Below, piece by piece: positions 1 to 8,794 of a stretch of DNA of 64,000 nt; the stretch's first letter is position 1; each line of letters opens with the position of its first letter. Made by a program: the position numbers and the translations under genes. The stretch spans positions 372,001 to 436,000 of the forward strand of contig NZ_FOIE01000002.1 in assembly GCF_900111455.1 (NCBI RefSeq), in the 5' to 3' direction. The DNA is from Geodermatophilus poikilotrophus. GTDB taxonomy: Bacteria; Actinomycetota; Actinomycetes; Mycobacteriales; Geodermatophilaceae. A model generated the notes under the pieces. The model was given only the letters and a program-made list of their open reading frames with translations, ran no database searches and was not told where the DNA came from.

Positions 1-229
1 AGGCGACCAGGGTGCCGACGGTGATCAGCGCGAACGACAGCAGGCTCCAGTTGCCGGGCAGCACCGGGGAGGTGAACAGCCCCGCGACCAGCGCCGCGGC
101 GATCGCGTCGACGGAGAAGGCACCGACCCGGCTGGAGAAGGTCGCCAGCGAGCCGGGGCCGTCGGAGGGCAGTCCCAGTGCGGCGCCACGCGGGCGCTCC
201 TGAGAGGGTGGCTGCGCGTCCCCGACCAT
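1..229 (-). CDS. RDD family membrane protein (partial, 3' end outside window)
   Basis: Only the first 76 codons are present, read leftwards from an ATG at 229; the rest lies before the window. A polar N-terminal stretch of about 30 residues is followed by SRVGAFSVDA, which fits the R...D signature of the first RDD helix, and then by hydrophobic segments. RDD proteins are small multi-pass membrane proteins of unclear function. In mycobacteria an RDD gene also lies directly beside glnA1, so the position supports the call. It is divergent from glnA1 and could share its regulatory region. Confidence 0.7.
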   Translation of the reverse strand, partial: MVGDAQPPSQERPRGAALGLPSDGPGSLATFSSRVGAFSVDAIAAALVAGLFTSPVLPGNWSLLSFALITVGTLVA

Positions 230-305
230 GACCCCAGCGTAGGAGGCGCCTGCAGGACACCCGCCCGGCCGACGAGCAGCGGGCCGGCGACACGCCGGAG
301 GCGTT

Positions 306-343
306 GTTACCGGGCCGAAACACCCGAGACACCCGAGGGCAAC
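306..343 (+). promoter_or_regulatory. GlnR box upstream of glnA1 (four half-sites)
   Basis: Four 5-mers lie at exact 6-nt spacing: GTTAC (306-310), GAAAC (317-321), GACAC (328-332) and GCAAC (339-343). This matches the known actinobacterial GlnR arrangement GTNAC-n6-GAAAC repeated twice; the last half-site deviates by one base. A -10-like TAGGTT follows at 354-359, so GlnR would sit over the -35 region, the usual place for nitrogen-dependent activation of glnA. Transcription would start about 25-30 nt before the ATG at 394. Confidence 0.8.
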
Positions 344-393
344 CGCCCGCTCGTAGGTTCGACACCGGCTGTCCGCCCCAACCCGGAGGATCG

Positions 394-1827
394 ATGTTCA
401 CCAGTCCCGACGAGGTCGCCGCCTACATCCGCGACAACGACGTCGAGTACGTCGACGTCCGCTTCTGCGACCTGCCCGGCGTCATGCAGCACTTCACGAT
501 CCCGGCGTCCACCTTCGGGGAGGACACGTTCTCCGAGGGCCTCGGCTTCGACGGGTCCTCGATCCGTGGGTTCCAGGCGATCAACGAGTCCGACATGCTG
601 CTGCTGCCGGATGCCAACAGCGCCTTCCTCGACCCGTTCCGCCGGCACAAGACGCTCAACGTCAACTTCTTCATCCACGACCCGATCACCCGTGAGGCCT
701 ACAGCCGGGACCCGCGGAACGTGGCGAAGAAGGCCGAGGCGTACCTCGCCTCCAGCGGCATCGCCGACACCGCCTACTTCGGCGCCGAGGCGGAGTTCTA
801 CGTCTTCGACTCGATCCGGCACGGCACCGGCATCAACGAGGGCTACTACCACATCGACGCGGTCGAGGGCTCGTGGAACACCGGTGCCCTGACCGGCGAG
901 AACGGCGGCCCCAACCTGGGCTACAAGACCCGGCCCAAGGGCGGCTACTTCCCGGTCGAGCCCTACGACCACCAGAGCGACCTGCGCTCGACGATGATGA
1001 CCAACCTCACCGCGGCGGGCCTGCAGCTCGAGCGCGGGCACCACGAGGTCGGCACCGGCGGCCAGGCCGAGATCAACTACAAGTTCGACACACTGCTCCG
1101 CTCGGCCGACAGCCTGATGCTGTTCAAGTACATCATCAAGAACACCGCCTGGGCCGAGGGCAAGAGCGTCACGTTCATGCCCAAGCCGCTGTTCGGTGAC
1201 AACGGCTCGGGCATGCACTGCCACCAGAGCCTGTGGAAGGACGGCGAGCCGCTGTTCCACGCCGAGACCGGGTACGCGGGCCTGTCCGACATGGCACGGC
1301 ACTACATCGGTGGGCTGCTCGCCCACGCGCCGTCCCTGCTGGCCTTCACCAACCCGACGGTGAACAGCTACCACCGGCTGGTGCCGGGCTACGAGGCCCC
1401 GATCAACCTGGTCTACTCGGCTCGCAACCGCTCGGCGTGCACCCGCATCCCGATCTCCGGTGACAGCCCCAAGGCCAAGCGCATCGAGTTCCGGGTGCCC
1501 GACCCGTCGGCCAACCCCTACCTCGCCTTCTCGGCGATGCTGATGGCCGGCCTGGACGGCGTGAAGAACAAGATCGAGCCACCGGCCCCGGTGGACAAGG
1601 ACCTCTACGAGCTCCCGCCCGAGGAGGCCCTGGGCATCGAGAAGGTCCCGGCCTCGCTGGACGCCGTCCTCGACCGCCTCGAGGTCGACCACGAGTACCT
1701 CATCGACGGCGGGGTGTTCACCCCCGACCTGATCGAGACGTGGATCGAGTACAAGCGGGAGAACGAGATCGACCCGATCCGGCTGCGCCCGCACCCGCAC
1801 GAGTTCGCGATGTACTACGACATCTGA
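394..1827 (+). CDS. glnA: Type I glutamine synthetase GlnA1, adenylylatable
   Basis: Makes glutamine from glutamate, ammonia and ATP as a cytoplasmic dodecamer. The 477-residue protein aligns along its whole length with mycobacterial GlnA1. Visible marks are the [11 protein letters not shown] start, the metal-binding segment AEAEF near 131-135, the ATP-binding [18 protein letters not shown] at 264-281, and the adenylylation tyrosine Y405 in DLYELPPEE. The ATG at 394 is preferred over the longer frame opening at 304 because GGAGGA stands 4 nt before it and the extra codons overlap the GlnR box. GlnE, encoded 20 kb downstream, is the expected modifier of Y405. A strong hairpin follows the stop. 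Confidence 0.97.
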   Translation: MFTSPDEVAAYIRDNDVEYVDVRFCDLPGVMQHFTIPASTFGEDTFSEGLGFDGSSIRGFQAINESDMLLLPDANSAFLDPFRRHKTLNVNFFIHDPITREAYSRDPRNVAKKAEAYLASSGIADTAYFGAEAEFYVFDSIRHGTGINEGYYHIDAVEGSWNTGALTGENGGPNLGYKTRPKGGYFPVEPYDHQSDLRSTMMTNLTAAGLQLERGHHEVGTGGQAEINYKFDTLLRSADSLMLFKYIIKNTAWAEGKSVTFMPKPLFGDNGSGMHCHQSLWKDGEPLFHAETGYAGLSDMARHYIGGLLAHAPSLLAFTNPTVNSYHRLVPGYEAPINLVYSARNRSACTRIPISGDSPKAKRIEFRVPDPSANPYLAFSAMLMAGLDGVKNKIEPPAPVDKDLYELPPEEALGIEKVPASLDAVLDRLEVDHEYLIDGGVFTPDLIETWIEYKRENEIDPIRLRPHPHEFAMYYDI

Positions 1828-1843
1828 GCCCGGCGCTCCGCTG

Positions 1844-1880
1844 CGCGGCCCCCGTCCTCGTGCAGAGGGCGGGGGCCGCG
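1844..1880 (+). terminator. Hairpin terminator of glnA1
   Basis: A perfect 11-bp GC stem (left arm from 1844, right arm ending 1880) continues inward through TCCT/AGGG with one wobble pair, leaving a 7-nt loop. It starts 16 nt after the glnA1 stop. No T-run follows, as is common for actinobacterial terminators. Confidence 0.75.
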
Positions 1881-2034
1881 GTGCGTCCGCGGCGCGAGGC
1901 GGCCCGGTCGCCCAGGAGGGGACGCCGGTACCGTGCAGGCCGATGTGTCAATCCCCGGGGACCAGATCGTCCGCGACGGTCGGAGACGTCCCGCCGTCGT
2001 CGTCGTGGGCCCGACAGCGAGAATGCGAGACTCC

Positions 2035-3573
2035 ATGACCACCGACGGCAACCGCACCAGCGTGGCCGTGATTGGCGCCGGCCCCGCCGGGCTGACCGCC
2101 GCCTACGAGTTGGTCCGTCGCCAGGTACCGGTCACCGTGCTGGAGGGTGACTCGATGGTGGGCGGGATCAGCCGCACCGCCGAGCGGGAGGGTTGGCGCT
2201 TCGACATCGGCGGCCACCGCTTCTTCACCAAGGTCCCCGAGGTGGAGGCGCTCTGGCACGAGATCCTCCCCGACGAGGACTTCCTCCTCCGGCCGCGGAT
2301 GAGCCGCATCTTCTACGACGGCAAGCTCTACGACTACCCGCTGAAGGCCGGTAACGCCCTGGGCAACCTCGGTCCGGTCGAGGCCGTGCGCTGCGTGGCG
2401 TCCTACCTGTGGGCGCGGATCCGCCCGCCGAAGAACCAGGACACCCTCGAGGGCTGGATCGTCGCCCGGTTCGGCAAGCGCCTCTACGAGCACTTCTTCA
2501 AGACCTACAACGAGAAGCTCTGGGGCGTCCGGGTCGACCAGCTGCCGGCGGACTTCGCCGCCCAGCGGATCAAGAACCTGTCCCTGACCGGTGCGGTGGT
2601 CAACGCGCTGACCTCCAAGCGCAACCAGAAGGAGATCACCTCCCTCATCGAGGAGTTCCAGTACCCGAAGTACGGGCCCGGGATGATGTGGGAGACCGCC
2701 GCACGCAAGGTGCAGGAGCGCGGCGGCACGGTGGTCATGGAGGAGAAGGTCTCCACCGTGCACTGGGAGCCCGGTCGCGGGGTCACCGGTCTCACCACGG
2801 TGGTCACCGGCGGGTACGGCCCCGGCGCGGGCGCTCCCGACGCGACCCGGACCGACATCGGGGCCGAGAAGCACTACGAGGCCGAGCACGTCATCAGCTC
2901 GATGCCGTTCTCCTCGCTGGTGCACGCGCTGGACCCGGAGCCCCCGGCAGAGGTGCTCGCGGCCGCCAACGGTCTGAAGTACCGCGACTTCCTCACCGTG
3001 GCGCTGGTGCTCCCGGTCGAGGCCGGCTTCCCGGACAACTGGATCTACATCCACTCCCCCGACGTCCAGGTCGGCCGGATCCAGAACTTCGGCTCCTGGT
3101 CGCCGTACCTGGTCAAGGACGGGCGCACCTGCCTGGGCCTGGAGTTCTTCGTCAACGTCGGCGACGACACCTGGAACCGGTCGGACGAGGACCTCGTCGC
3201 CCAGGGCGCCCGCGAGCTGGAGCAGCTCGGGCTGGCCAAGGCCGCCGACGTCGAGCGCGGCTTCGTCGTCCGGATGCCCAAGGCCTACCCGTTCTACGAC
3301 GCCGGGTACAAGGACAACGTCGAGGTCATCCGCCGCTGGATGGAGGCCAACACGCCGAACCTGCACCCGGTAGGGCGCAACGGCATGTTCCGCTACAACA
3401 ACCAGGACCACTCGATGATGACGGCGATGCTGACCGTGCAGAACATCGCCGACGGCGCGAAGCACGACATCTGGGACGTCAACGTGGAAGAGGACTACCA
3501 CGAGGAGGTCTCGTCGCAGCGCTCGGACGCCACGGCGGACGACCACGGGAGTCCGCGCCCGACGGCGGCCTGA
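2035..3573 (+). CDS. FAD-dependent oxidoreductase, UDP-galactopyranose mutase / protoporphyrinogen oxidase-like
   Basis: A 512-residue flavoprotein. The N-terminus carries the dinucleotide-binding VAVIGAGPAGLTAAYEL and then GGISRT, which positions the flavin. The C-terminus (NQDHSMMTAMLTVQNI, then VNVEEDYHE) is typical of the amine-oxidase/UDP-galactopyranose-mutase-like family often linked with surface glycan synthesis. No glycosyltransferase is adjacent, so the substrate cannot be named. The start is uncertain: ATG at 2035 puts the Rossmann motif close to the N-terminus, ATG at 2023 is in the same frame, and neither has a clear ribosome-binding site. Confidence 0.8.
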   Translation: MTTDGNRTSVAVIGAGPAGLTAAYELVRRQVPVTVLEGDSMVGGISRTAEREGWRFDIGGHRFFTKVPEVEALWHEILPDEDFLLRPRMSRIFYDGKLYDYPLKAGNALGNLGPVEAVRCVASYLWARIRPPKNQDTLEGWIVARFGKRLYEHFFKTYNEKLWGVRVDQLPADFAAQRIKNLSLTGAVVNALTSKRNQKEITSLIEEFQYPKYGPGMMWETAARKVQERGGTVVMEEKVSTVHWEPGRGVTGLTTVVTGGYGPGAGAPDATRTDIGAEKHYEAEHVISSMPFSSLVHALDPEPPAEVLAAANGLKYRDFLTVALVLPVEAGFPDNWIYIHSPDVQVGRIQNFGSWSPYLVKDGRTCLGLEFFVNVGDDTWNRSDEDLVAQGARELEQLGLAKAADVERGFVVRMPKAYPFYDAGYKDNVEVIRRWMEANTPNLHPVGRNGMFRYNNQDHSMMTAMLTVQNIADGAKHDIWDVNVEEDYHEEVSSQRSDATADDHGSPRPTAA

Positions 3574-3584
3574 CCCAGGTACCC

Positions 3585-3638
3585 GGCGCCCGCCGCCGGC
3601 CCGAGCCCCTGGGGGGCACCGGGCCGGCGGCGGGCGCC
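3585..3638. terminator. Bidirectional hairpin between convergent genes
   Basis: An 18-bp perfect inverted repeat (3585-3602 against 3621-3638), extendable by one pair, lies 11 nt past the flavoprotein stop and 26 nt before the end of the convergent gene on the other strand. It is placed to stop transcription from both sides. Confidence 0.8.
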
Positions 3639-3664
3639 TTCGCGTCCGGGGCCGGGAGGTCCCC

Positions 3665-4006
3665 TCAGGCTGCGTCGCCCTCCAGGGCGACGTCCTCGAG
3701 ACCGACCACGACCTCGTTGGTCTGCAGGGTCACCAGCCAGGCGAGGGCGTGGTCCTCCACCGGCCGGCCCGAGACGTCGGCGATGGCCGCGAGCTGGGCG
3801 GCGACCAGACCGCGGGCGGCCTGGTAGACGTCGGCCGCGGTCACCGCCGTCCCGAGCTCGGCGAGCCAGAGCCGGCCGTCCGGCAGCCCGCGGACCTCGG
3901 GCTGGTTCCCGACCCCGAGGTCGGCGGCCGCGCTGGCGAGCAGGGAGATGCCGGTGCGCAGGTCGCTGCGGCGATCGCGACGGTGGGGCGACGACGGCAC
4001 GGACAC
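3665..4006 (-). CDS. Hypothetical protein
   Basis: A 113-residue soluble protein I do not recognise. After a basic start (PHRRDRRSD) it has an alanine/leucine-rich helical region, then GLPDGRLWLAELGTAV, and ends in an acidic tail. No signal peptide or membrane segment is visible. The GTG at 4006 is preferred because GAGAGG lies 8 nt upstream; an in-frame GTG at 4015 overlaps that ribosome-binding site. It is a single gene between two strong hairpins. Coding status rests on a clean frame, the ribosome-binding site and acceptable composition. Confidence 0.6.
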   Translation of the reverse strand: MSVPSSPHRRDRRSDLRTGISLLASAAADLGVGNQPEVRGLPDGRLWLAELGTAVTAADVYQAARGLVAAQLAAIADVSGRPVEDHALAWLVTLQTNEVVVGLEDVALEGDAA

Positions 4007-4141
4007 GGGTGCCACCTCTCGGACGGGCCCGCGGGGCCACGGCTACGTGCCCTCGATCTCGGCAGCCCCGGGCGCCGGCCGGACGGCTGGGCACACGGGT
4101 GTGACTCGGGTGACGGACGAGCCGGGTCGTCGCACGCGGAT

Positions 4142-4176
4142 GCGGCCCCGGCCCCCTCAGCGGGGGCCGGGGCCGC
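4142..4176 (-). terminator. Terminator of the cstA-ybdD unit
   Basis: A perfect 15-bp inverted repeat (4142-4156 and 4162-4176) with a 5-nt loop TCAGC, 14 nt beyond the ybdD stop on the minus strand. Its position marks the end of the cstA operon. Confidence 0.8.
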
Positions 4177-4190
4177 GGTCCTGGTCGGCC

Positions 4191-4403
4191 TCAGCAGCAG
4201 CGGCTGACCGGGTTGCGCTCCAGCTCGTCGGCGCGGCGCCGCTCGAACTCCCGCCGGGTCATCGGCTGGTGCCCGTGCTCGGCGCAGTGCCGCACGTAGT
4301 CGTCCCACCGGGCCTCTCCGGTGAGCTCCTTGAGGTACCAGTGCACCCCTCGCAGAGCCCGGGTGACGGCTGACCGGACGGCGGTGGCGTGCCTCTCGGT
4401 CAC
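4191..4403 (-). CDS. YbdD/YjiX family small protein
   Basis: A 70-residue protein of the YbdD/YjiX family, which almost always accompanies CstA-type transporters and is thought to assist them. Typical features are the tryptophan/tyrosine-rich core VHWYLKELTGEARWDDYVRH, the HGHQPMTRREFERRR segment and the cysteine-ended tail SRCC. The GTG start overlaps the cstA stop as GTGA (4400-4403), implying translational coupling. The call rests on both sequence and neighbour. Confidence 0.9.
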   Translation of the reverse strand: MTERHATAVRSAVTRALRGVHWYLKELTGEARWDDYVRHCAEHGHQPMTRREFERRRADELERNPVSRCC

Positions 4404-6637
4404 CGCGACGGCCCCTCCTCCGTGAAGGTGCCGTGGCCTCGCGTGCCCGCGCCGACCAGCCGCTCCTGCTCGGCCATGGCCCGCTTCTCCTCCGGGGTCG
4501 CGAACAGGCCGGAGGGCTCGACGATCGACGACGGCACCGCCGGCTCCTCAGTGGTCGGCACCGCGCCGCGGGCCCGGAGCGCCCGGGCGATCACGACGAC
4601 GGCGTTCACCACCACCACGAGGACCAGGAGCGCGAAGACGGCCTGCAGCACGCCGTTCAGCGTCGAGTTGTAGATGATCCGGTCCATCTGGTCGGCGTCC
4701 TGCGCCGGCGCCAGGAGCTCCCCCGCTGCCTGGGCGTCGGCGTACCGCTGCCGCTGCGCGAAGTAGCCGACCCTCGGGTCGGCCGAGAACACCTTCTGCC
4801 AGCTCGCCGTCATGGTGACGATCAGGTCCCAGGCCAGCGGGATGCCGGTCACCCAGGCGTACTTCACCTTGCCGTGCTTGATCAGCAGCACCGTGACCAG
4901 GGTCAGCGCGATGGCGGCCAGCAGCTGGTTGGCGATGCCGAACAGCGGGAAGAGCTGGTTCACGCCGCCCAGCGGGTCGGTGACCCCGACGTAGAGGATG
5001 TAGCCCCACAGCGCGACCACCACGGCGCTGGCCATGATGTTGCCGGGCCGCCAGGACAGGTCGCCGAAGCGCTTCCAGACGTTGCCGATCGTGTCCTGGA
5101 GCATGAACCGGCCCACGCGGGTGCCGGCGTCGACGGCGGTGAGGATGAACAGCGCCTCGAACATGATCGCGAAGTGGTACCAGAAGGCCGCCATCCCGGA
5201 GCCGAACGCCTGCGACAGGATGTTGGCGATGCCGACGGCCAGGGTGGGCGCACCGCCGGTGCGGGAGACCAGGCTCGGCTCCTGGATCGCCGCGGAGGCC
5301 GCTGCCAGGTCCTGCGCCGTGGTGTCGAAACCCAGCCCGTTGACGTAGGCGGCGGCGCTCTCCGCCGTGCCGCCGGTGACGCCGGCCGGCGCGTTCATCG
5401 CGAAGTAGAGCCCCTGGTCGATGACCACCGCCGCGATCAGGGCGCTGATGGCGACGAAGGACTCCATGAGCATGCCGCCGTAGCCGATCAGGCGGACCTG
5501 GCTCTCCTTGGCGACCATCTTCGGCGTCGTCCCGGACGAGATCAGGGCGTGGAAGCCCGACAGCGCGCCGCAGGCGATGGTGATGAAGACGAACGGGAAC
5601 AGCGAGCCGGCGAAGACCGGGCCGGTGCCCTCCCGGGCGAACTCGCTGACCGCGTCGGCCTGCAGCACCGGCCGGGCCAGGAGCAGGCCGACAGCGAGGA
5701 GGACGATGACGCCGATCTTCATGAAGGTCGACAGGTAGTCGCGCGGGGTGAGCAGCAGCCACACCGGCAGCACCGAGGCCACGAACCCGTAGACGACGAG
5801 CGCGATGACCAGCCACTCCTTGGAGAGGGTCAGCGCCTCACCGAGCCCGGTGTCGTCGATCAGGCCGCCGCCGATGACCGCGGCCAGCAGCAGGACGACG
5901 CCGATGGCGGTGGCCTCGAGGACGCGTCCCGGCCGGAGAGTCCGCAGGTAGACGCCCATGAACAGGGCGATCGGGATGGTCAGGGCGATGGAGAACACGC
6001 CCCACGGGGACTCGGCGAGCGCGTTGACGACGATCAGCGCGAGCACGGCCAGGATGATGATCATGATGGCGAAGACGGCGATGAGCGCCGCGATGCCGCC
6101 GACGATGCCGATCTCCTCGCGGACCATCTGGCCCAGGCTCTTGCCGTTGCGGCGCATCGAGAAGAACAGCACGGTCATGTCCTGGACCGCGCCGGCGAAG
6201 ATGACGCCGACGATGATCCAGATGGTGCCGGGCAGGTAGCCCATCTGCGCGGCGAGCACCGGCCCGACCAGCGGGCCGGCGCCGGCGATCGCGGCGAAGT
6301 GGTGCCCGAACAGCACCCGCCGGTCGGTCACGTCGAAGTCGATCCCGTTGTGCAGCCGCTCGGCCGGGGTCGCCCGCCGGTCGTCGACCTGGAGCACCCG
6401 GCGCGCGATGAACTTCGCGTAGAAGCGGTACGCGATGGCGTAGGAGGACAGCGCGGCGAAGAGGATCCAGAGTGCCGAGACCGTCTCACCGCGCGCCAGG
6501 GCGAGCACCGTCCACGCGACAGCGCCGACGATGGCCACCGCCGTCCAGACGATCACGGTCTTGAGTGACGGGCGGCGACGGCCGGCCCCGCCCGGGGGTC
6601 CTCCGTCGGTGTCGGACCTGCTGACGGTGGTGGACAC
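4400..6637 (-). CDS. cstA: Carbon starvation protein CstA, peptide/pyruvate transporter
   Basis: A 745-residue polytopic membrane protein. After a short polar N-terminus it shows the family blocks RVLFGHHFAAIAGAGPLVGP and GAVQDMTVLFFSMRRNG and many hydrophobic helices through to about residue 720. CstA-family carriers import peptides or pyruvate when carbon is short. The GTG at 6637 is chosen because AGGGAGGG stands just before it; the frame is open further upstream, but that stretch is intergenic in character. The ribosome-binding site is part of a predicted leader hairpin (6645-6698). The gene is coupled to ybdD by GTGA. Confidence 0.93.
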   Translation of the reverse strand: MSTTVSRSDTDGGPPGGAGRRRPSLKTVIVWTAVAIVGAVAWTVLALARGETVSALWILFAALSSYAIAYRFYAKFIARRVLQVDDRRATPAERLHNGIDFDVTDRRVLFGHHFAAIAGAGPLVGPVLAAQMGYLPGTIWIIVGVIFAGAVQDMTVLFFSMRRNGKSLGQMVREEIGIVGGIAALIAVFAIMIIILAVLALIVVNALAESPWGVFSIALTIPIALFMGVYLRTLRPGRVLEATAIGVVLLLAAVIGGGLIDDTGLGEALTLSKEWLVIALVVYGFVASVLPVWLLLTPRDYLSTFMKIGVIVLLAVGLLLARPVLQADAVSEFAREGTGPVFAGSLFPFVFITIACGALSGFHALISSGTTPKMVAKESQVRLIGYGGMLMESFVAISALIAAVVIDQGLYFAMNAPAGVTGGTAESAAAYVNGLGFDTTAQDLAAASAAIQEPSLVSRTGGAPTLAVGIANILSQAFGSGMAAFWYHFAIMFEALFILTAVDAGTRVGRFMLQDTIGNVWKRFGDLSWRPGNIMASAVVVALWGYILYVGVTDPLGGVNQLFPLFGIANQLLAAIALTLVTVLLIKHGKVKYAWVTGIPLAWDLIVTMTASWQKVFSADPRVGYFAQRQRYADAQAAGELLAPAQDADQMDRIIYNSTLNGVLQAVFALLVLVVVVNAVVVIARALRARGAVPTTEEPAVPSSIVEPSGLFATPEEKRAMAEQERLVGAGTRGHGTFTEEGPSR

Positions 6638-6644
6638 GGTCGCC

Positions 6645-6698
6645 CTCCCTGCGTGTGCAGACAGCGCCCCGACGACGCTGTCCTGTGGACGCAGGGAG
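6645..6698 (-). promoter_or_regulatory. cstA leader hairpin that pairs with the Shine-Dalgarno sequence
   Basis: On the minus strand the leader holds CTCCCTGCGT (6698-6689) and, just before the cstA start, its exact complement ACGCAGGGAG (6654-6645). Between them GACAGCG and CGCTGTC form a second, inner stem. The outer 3' arm contains the cstA ribosome-binding site, so folding would block translation. The complementarity is seen directly; the regulatory role is inferred. Confidence 0.55.
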
Positions 6699-6800
6699 CA
6701 TGCCAAGCTCCCGGCCCGGTCCACCAGGAGGGGCGCGGGTCGTGACCGGCCCGTGATCGCGGGCCGGCCCCTGCCGGGTCCCGCCGGAGCTCGAGACGGG

Positions 6801-6845
6801 TGGGGAGGACGGGGTCCTTCCACGGTGGGGGCCGGGGTCCTCCCG
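6801..6845 (-). repeat. Partial copy of the dispersed 3'-end repeat
   Basis: The stretch next to the stop of the MetE-like gene contains two GGACGGGGTCC/CGGGGTCCTCC-type blocks resembling the stop-proximal end of the fuller repeats at 15896, 25756 and 52901. The central part of the element is missing. Assignment is by eye. Confidence 0.4.
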
Positions 6846-7970
6846 TCAGCCCCAGACCTCCCGGGCGGTCTCGACGACGAGCGCGAGCTTGGCGATCTGC
6901 TCGTCGCGGGTCAGCGCGTTGCCCTCCACGGTCGAGGAGAACCCGCACTGCGGGGACAGGGCCAGCTGCTCCAGCGGCACGTAGCGGGCGGCCTCGTCGA
7001 TGCGCCGCTTGAGGTCGTCCTTGCTCTCCAGCTCCGGGCGCTTGGTGGTGACCAGGCCCAGGACGACGCGCTTGCCCGGGGGCACGAAGCGCAGCGGCTC
7101 GAACCCGCCGGAGCGGGCGTCGTCGTACTCCAGGAAGAACCCGTCGACCTCCAGGCCGCCGAAGAGGGCCTCCGCGACGAAGTCGTAGCCGCCCTCGGCC
7201 ACCCACGAGGAGCGGAAGTTGCCGCGGCACATGTGCGTGGTGACCGTCAGTCCCTCCGGGCGGCCGGCCAGCGCGGCGTTGATCTGCCGGATGTAGCGCT
7301 CGTGCTGGTGCTCGGCGTCGCGCCCCTGCGCGGCCAGCTCGGCGCGCTGGGCCGGGTCGTTGAGGTAGGCCAGGCTGGTGTCGTCGAGCTGCAGGTAGGT
7401 GCAGCCCTGCGCGGCGATGCCGCGCACCTGCTGGGCGTAGGCCGCCGACAGCGCGTCCCAGAAGGCGTCCTCGTCGGGGTAGACGGCCGGGTCGATCGCC
7501 GCGGCGCCGCCGCGGTAGTGGACCATCGAGGGCGACGGGATCGTCAGCTTGGGCGTCTGCCCCTCCCCCACGACCGACTGCAGGTAGGCGAAGTCCGGGC
7601 CGAAGATCGGTTCGTCGATCGACAGCGGCCCGTCGACGTGCAGCCCGGCAGGCGTGAAGTCGATCGTGCCGTCGGCGTTCTTGAAGTGCACGACGATGTC
7701 CTCGCCGGTGACCTTGGTGATGCCGTCGATGGCGTAGATGAAGTCCATGTGCCAGGAGGCGCGGCGGAACTCGCCGTCGGTGGCGGTCCGCAGGCCGACG
7801 TCCCCCTGCAGCCGGACGACGTCGGCGATCGCCTCGTCCTCGGTGGCGCGCAGCTCGGCCGCGTCGATCTCCCCGGCGGCGAAGCGGGCGCGGGCGTCGA
7901 GCAGGCGCTGCGGGCGCAGGAGGCTGCCGACGTGGTCGGCGCGGAACGGCGGCCCGGAGGTGTCGGTCAT
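6846..7970 (-). CDS. Cobalamin-independent methionine synthase family methyltransferase (MetE C-terminal domain only)
   Basis: 374 residues, about half the length of MetE, corresponding to its zinc-containing C-terminal barrel. Zinc ligands are visible as His-x-Cys in THMCRGN and a later Cys in SPQCGFSS; RADHVGSLLRP at the start and YLQLDD in the middle are typical. Short MetE-like proteins (YxjG/YxjH type) move methyl or alkyl groups to thiols, but acceptor and donor cannot be read here. Start ATG at 7970. It shares strand with cstA but is separated by about 200 bp. Confidence 0.85.
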   Translation of the reverse strand: MTDTSGPPFRADHVGSLLRPQRLLDARARFAAGEIDAAELRATEDEAIADVVRLQGDVGLRTATDGEFRRASWHMDFIYAIDGITKVTGEDIVVHFKNADGTIDFTPAGLHVDGPLSIDEPIFGPDFAYLQSVVGEGQTPKLTIPSPSMVHYRGGAAAIDPAVYPDEDAFWDALSAAYAQQVRGIAAQGCTYLQLDDTSLAYLNDPAQRAELAAQGRDAEHQHERYIRQINAALAGRPEGLTVTTHMCRGNFRSSWVAEGGYDFVAEALFGGLEVDGFFLEYDDARSGGFEPLRFVPPGKRVVLGLVTTKRPELESKDDLKRRIDEAARYVPLEQLALSPQCGFSSTVEGNALTRDEQIAKLALVVETAREVWG

Positions 7971-8056
7971 GGCCCGAGCTTGCCCGCCGGCGCGGCGTGT
8001 CGCACCGCCTCGGCTCCTGGCGGTGCTCCGCCCCTGCGACGGGGTACGCGACGCAC

Positions 8057-8335
8057 ATGACCGACCCCTTCGAGATCGAGGCACAGTCCGAGTCCGAGTC
8101 CGAGTCCGAGTTCGTCGTGCGGCTGCGCGGCGACGGCGGGGAGAGGGAGTCCTGGTTCCGGCTCAGCCCCGGGCTGCGCGAGGAGCTCGGCCTGGCGGTG
8201 GACGACGAGGAGCTGGTTCGGCGGACCGTCCGCTTCCTCCTCGGCCACCAGGACGCGGCCGACTTCCCCGACATCGTCGAGATCGAGGACGTCGTCGCCG
8301 GTTACCCCGACTACCTCGACGCCGTCCGCGGCTGA
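8057..8335 (+). CDS. Small conserved hypothetical protein with Ser-Glu repeat
   Basis: A 92-residue acidic protein without signal peptide or membrane segment. The N-terminus carries a Ser-Glu run coded by a GAGTCC hexamer array (8084-8113). The rest, with ESWFRLSPGLREELGL and a C-terminal DIVEIEDVVAGYPDYLDAVRG, looks like a folded domain. I do not recognise a function. The ATG at 8057 is used; the frame is open from 7997 but shows no better start. DUF488 follows 18 nt later on the same strand, so the two are probably cotranscribed. Confidence 0.7.
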   Translation: MTDPFEIEAQSESESESEFVVRLRGDGGERESWFRLSPGLREELGLAVDDEELVRRTVRFLLGHQDAADFPDIVEIEDVVAGYPDYLDAVRG

Positions 8336-8353
8336 CCGCTCCGGGACACCACG

Positions 8354-8716
8354 GTGATCCGGATCGTCCGGGTCCACGAGCTCGACCCCGGCGTCCCGGG
8401 GGCCCGGTTCCTCGTCGACCGGTTGTGGCCGCGCGGGGTCGCCCGGGACGCGCTGGAACTGGACGGCTGGCTCCGCGACGCCGCTCCCAGCGACGAGCTG
8501 CGCCGGTGGTTCGGCCACGACCCGGCCCGGTGGGCGGAGTTCCGCCGCCGGTACGTCGCCGAGCTCGACGCCTCCCCCGGGGCCTGGGCGCCGCTGCGGG
8601 CCGCGGCCGCCGAGGGCGACGTCGTCCTGCTCTACGCGGCCCGGGACCGCGAGCACAACAACGCCGTCGTCCTCCGCGACCACCTCGAGCAGGCGATCGA
8701 GGCCCCCGGACGGTGA
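8354..8716 (+). CDS. DUF488 family protein
   Basis: A 120-residue protein with the family marks FLVDRLWPRGVARD near the N-terminus and LLYAARDREHNNAVVL near the C-terminus, full length for the short (YeaO-like) DUF488 group. The biochemical role is unknown. GTG start at 8354, 18 nt after the previous stop. A 15-bp hairpin follows. Confidence 0.88.
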   Translation: MIRIVRVHELDPGVPGARFLVDRLWPRGVARDALELDGWLRDAAPSDELRRWFGHDPARWAEFRRRYVAELDASPGAWAPLRAAAAEGDVVLLYAARDREHNNAVVLRDHLEQAIEAPGR

Positions 8717-8740
8717 GGCCCGGGCCGGCGACCACGGGCA

Positions 8741-8782
8741 GCGCTCCTCGTCGGGCCGGGTGAGGGACCCGACGAGGAGCGC
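8741..8782. terminator. Bidirectional terminator hairpin
   Basis: A perfect 15-bp inverted repeat (8741-8755 with 8768-8782) and a 12-nt loop, between the convergent DUF488 gene and the secreted-protein gene ending at 8795. Confidence 0.75.
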
Positions 8783-8794
8783 AGCGGGACGAGG

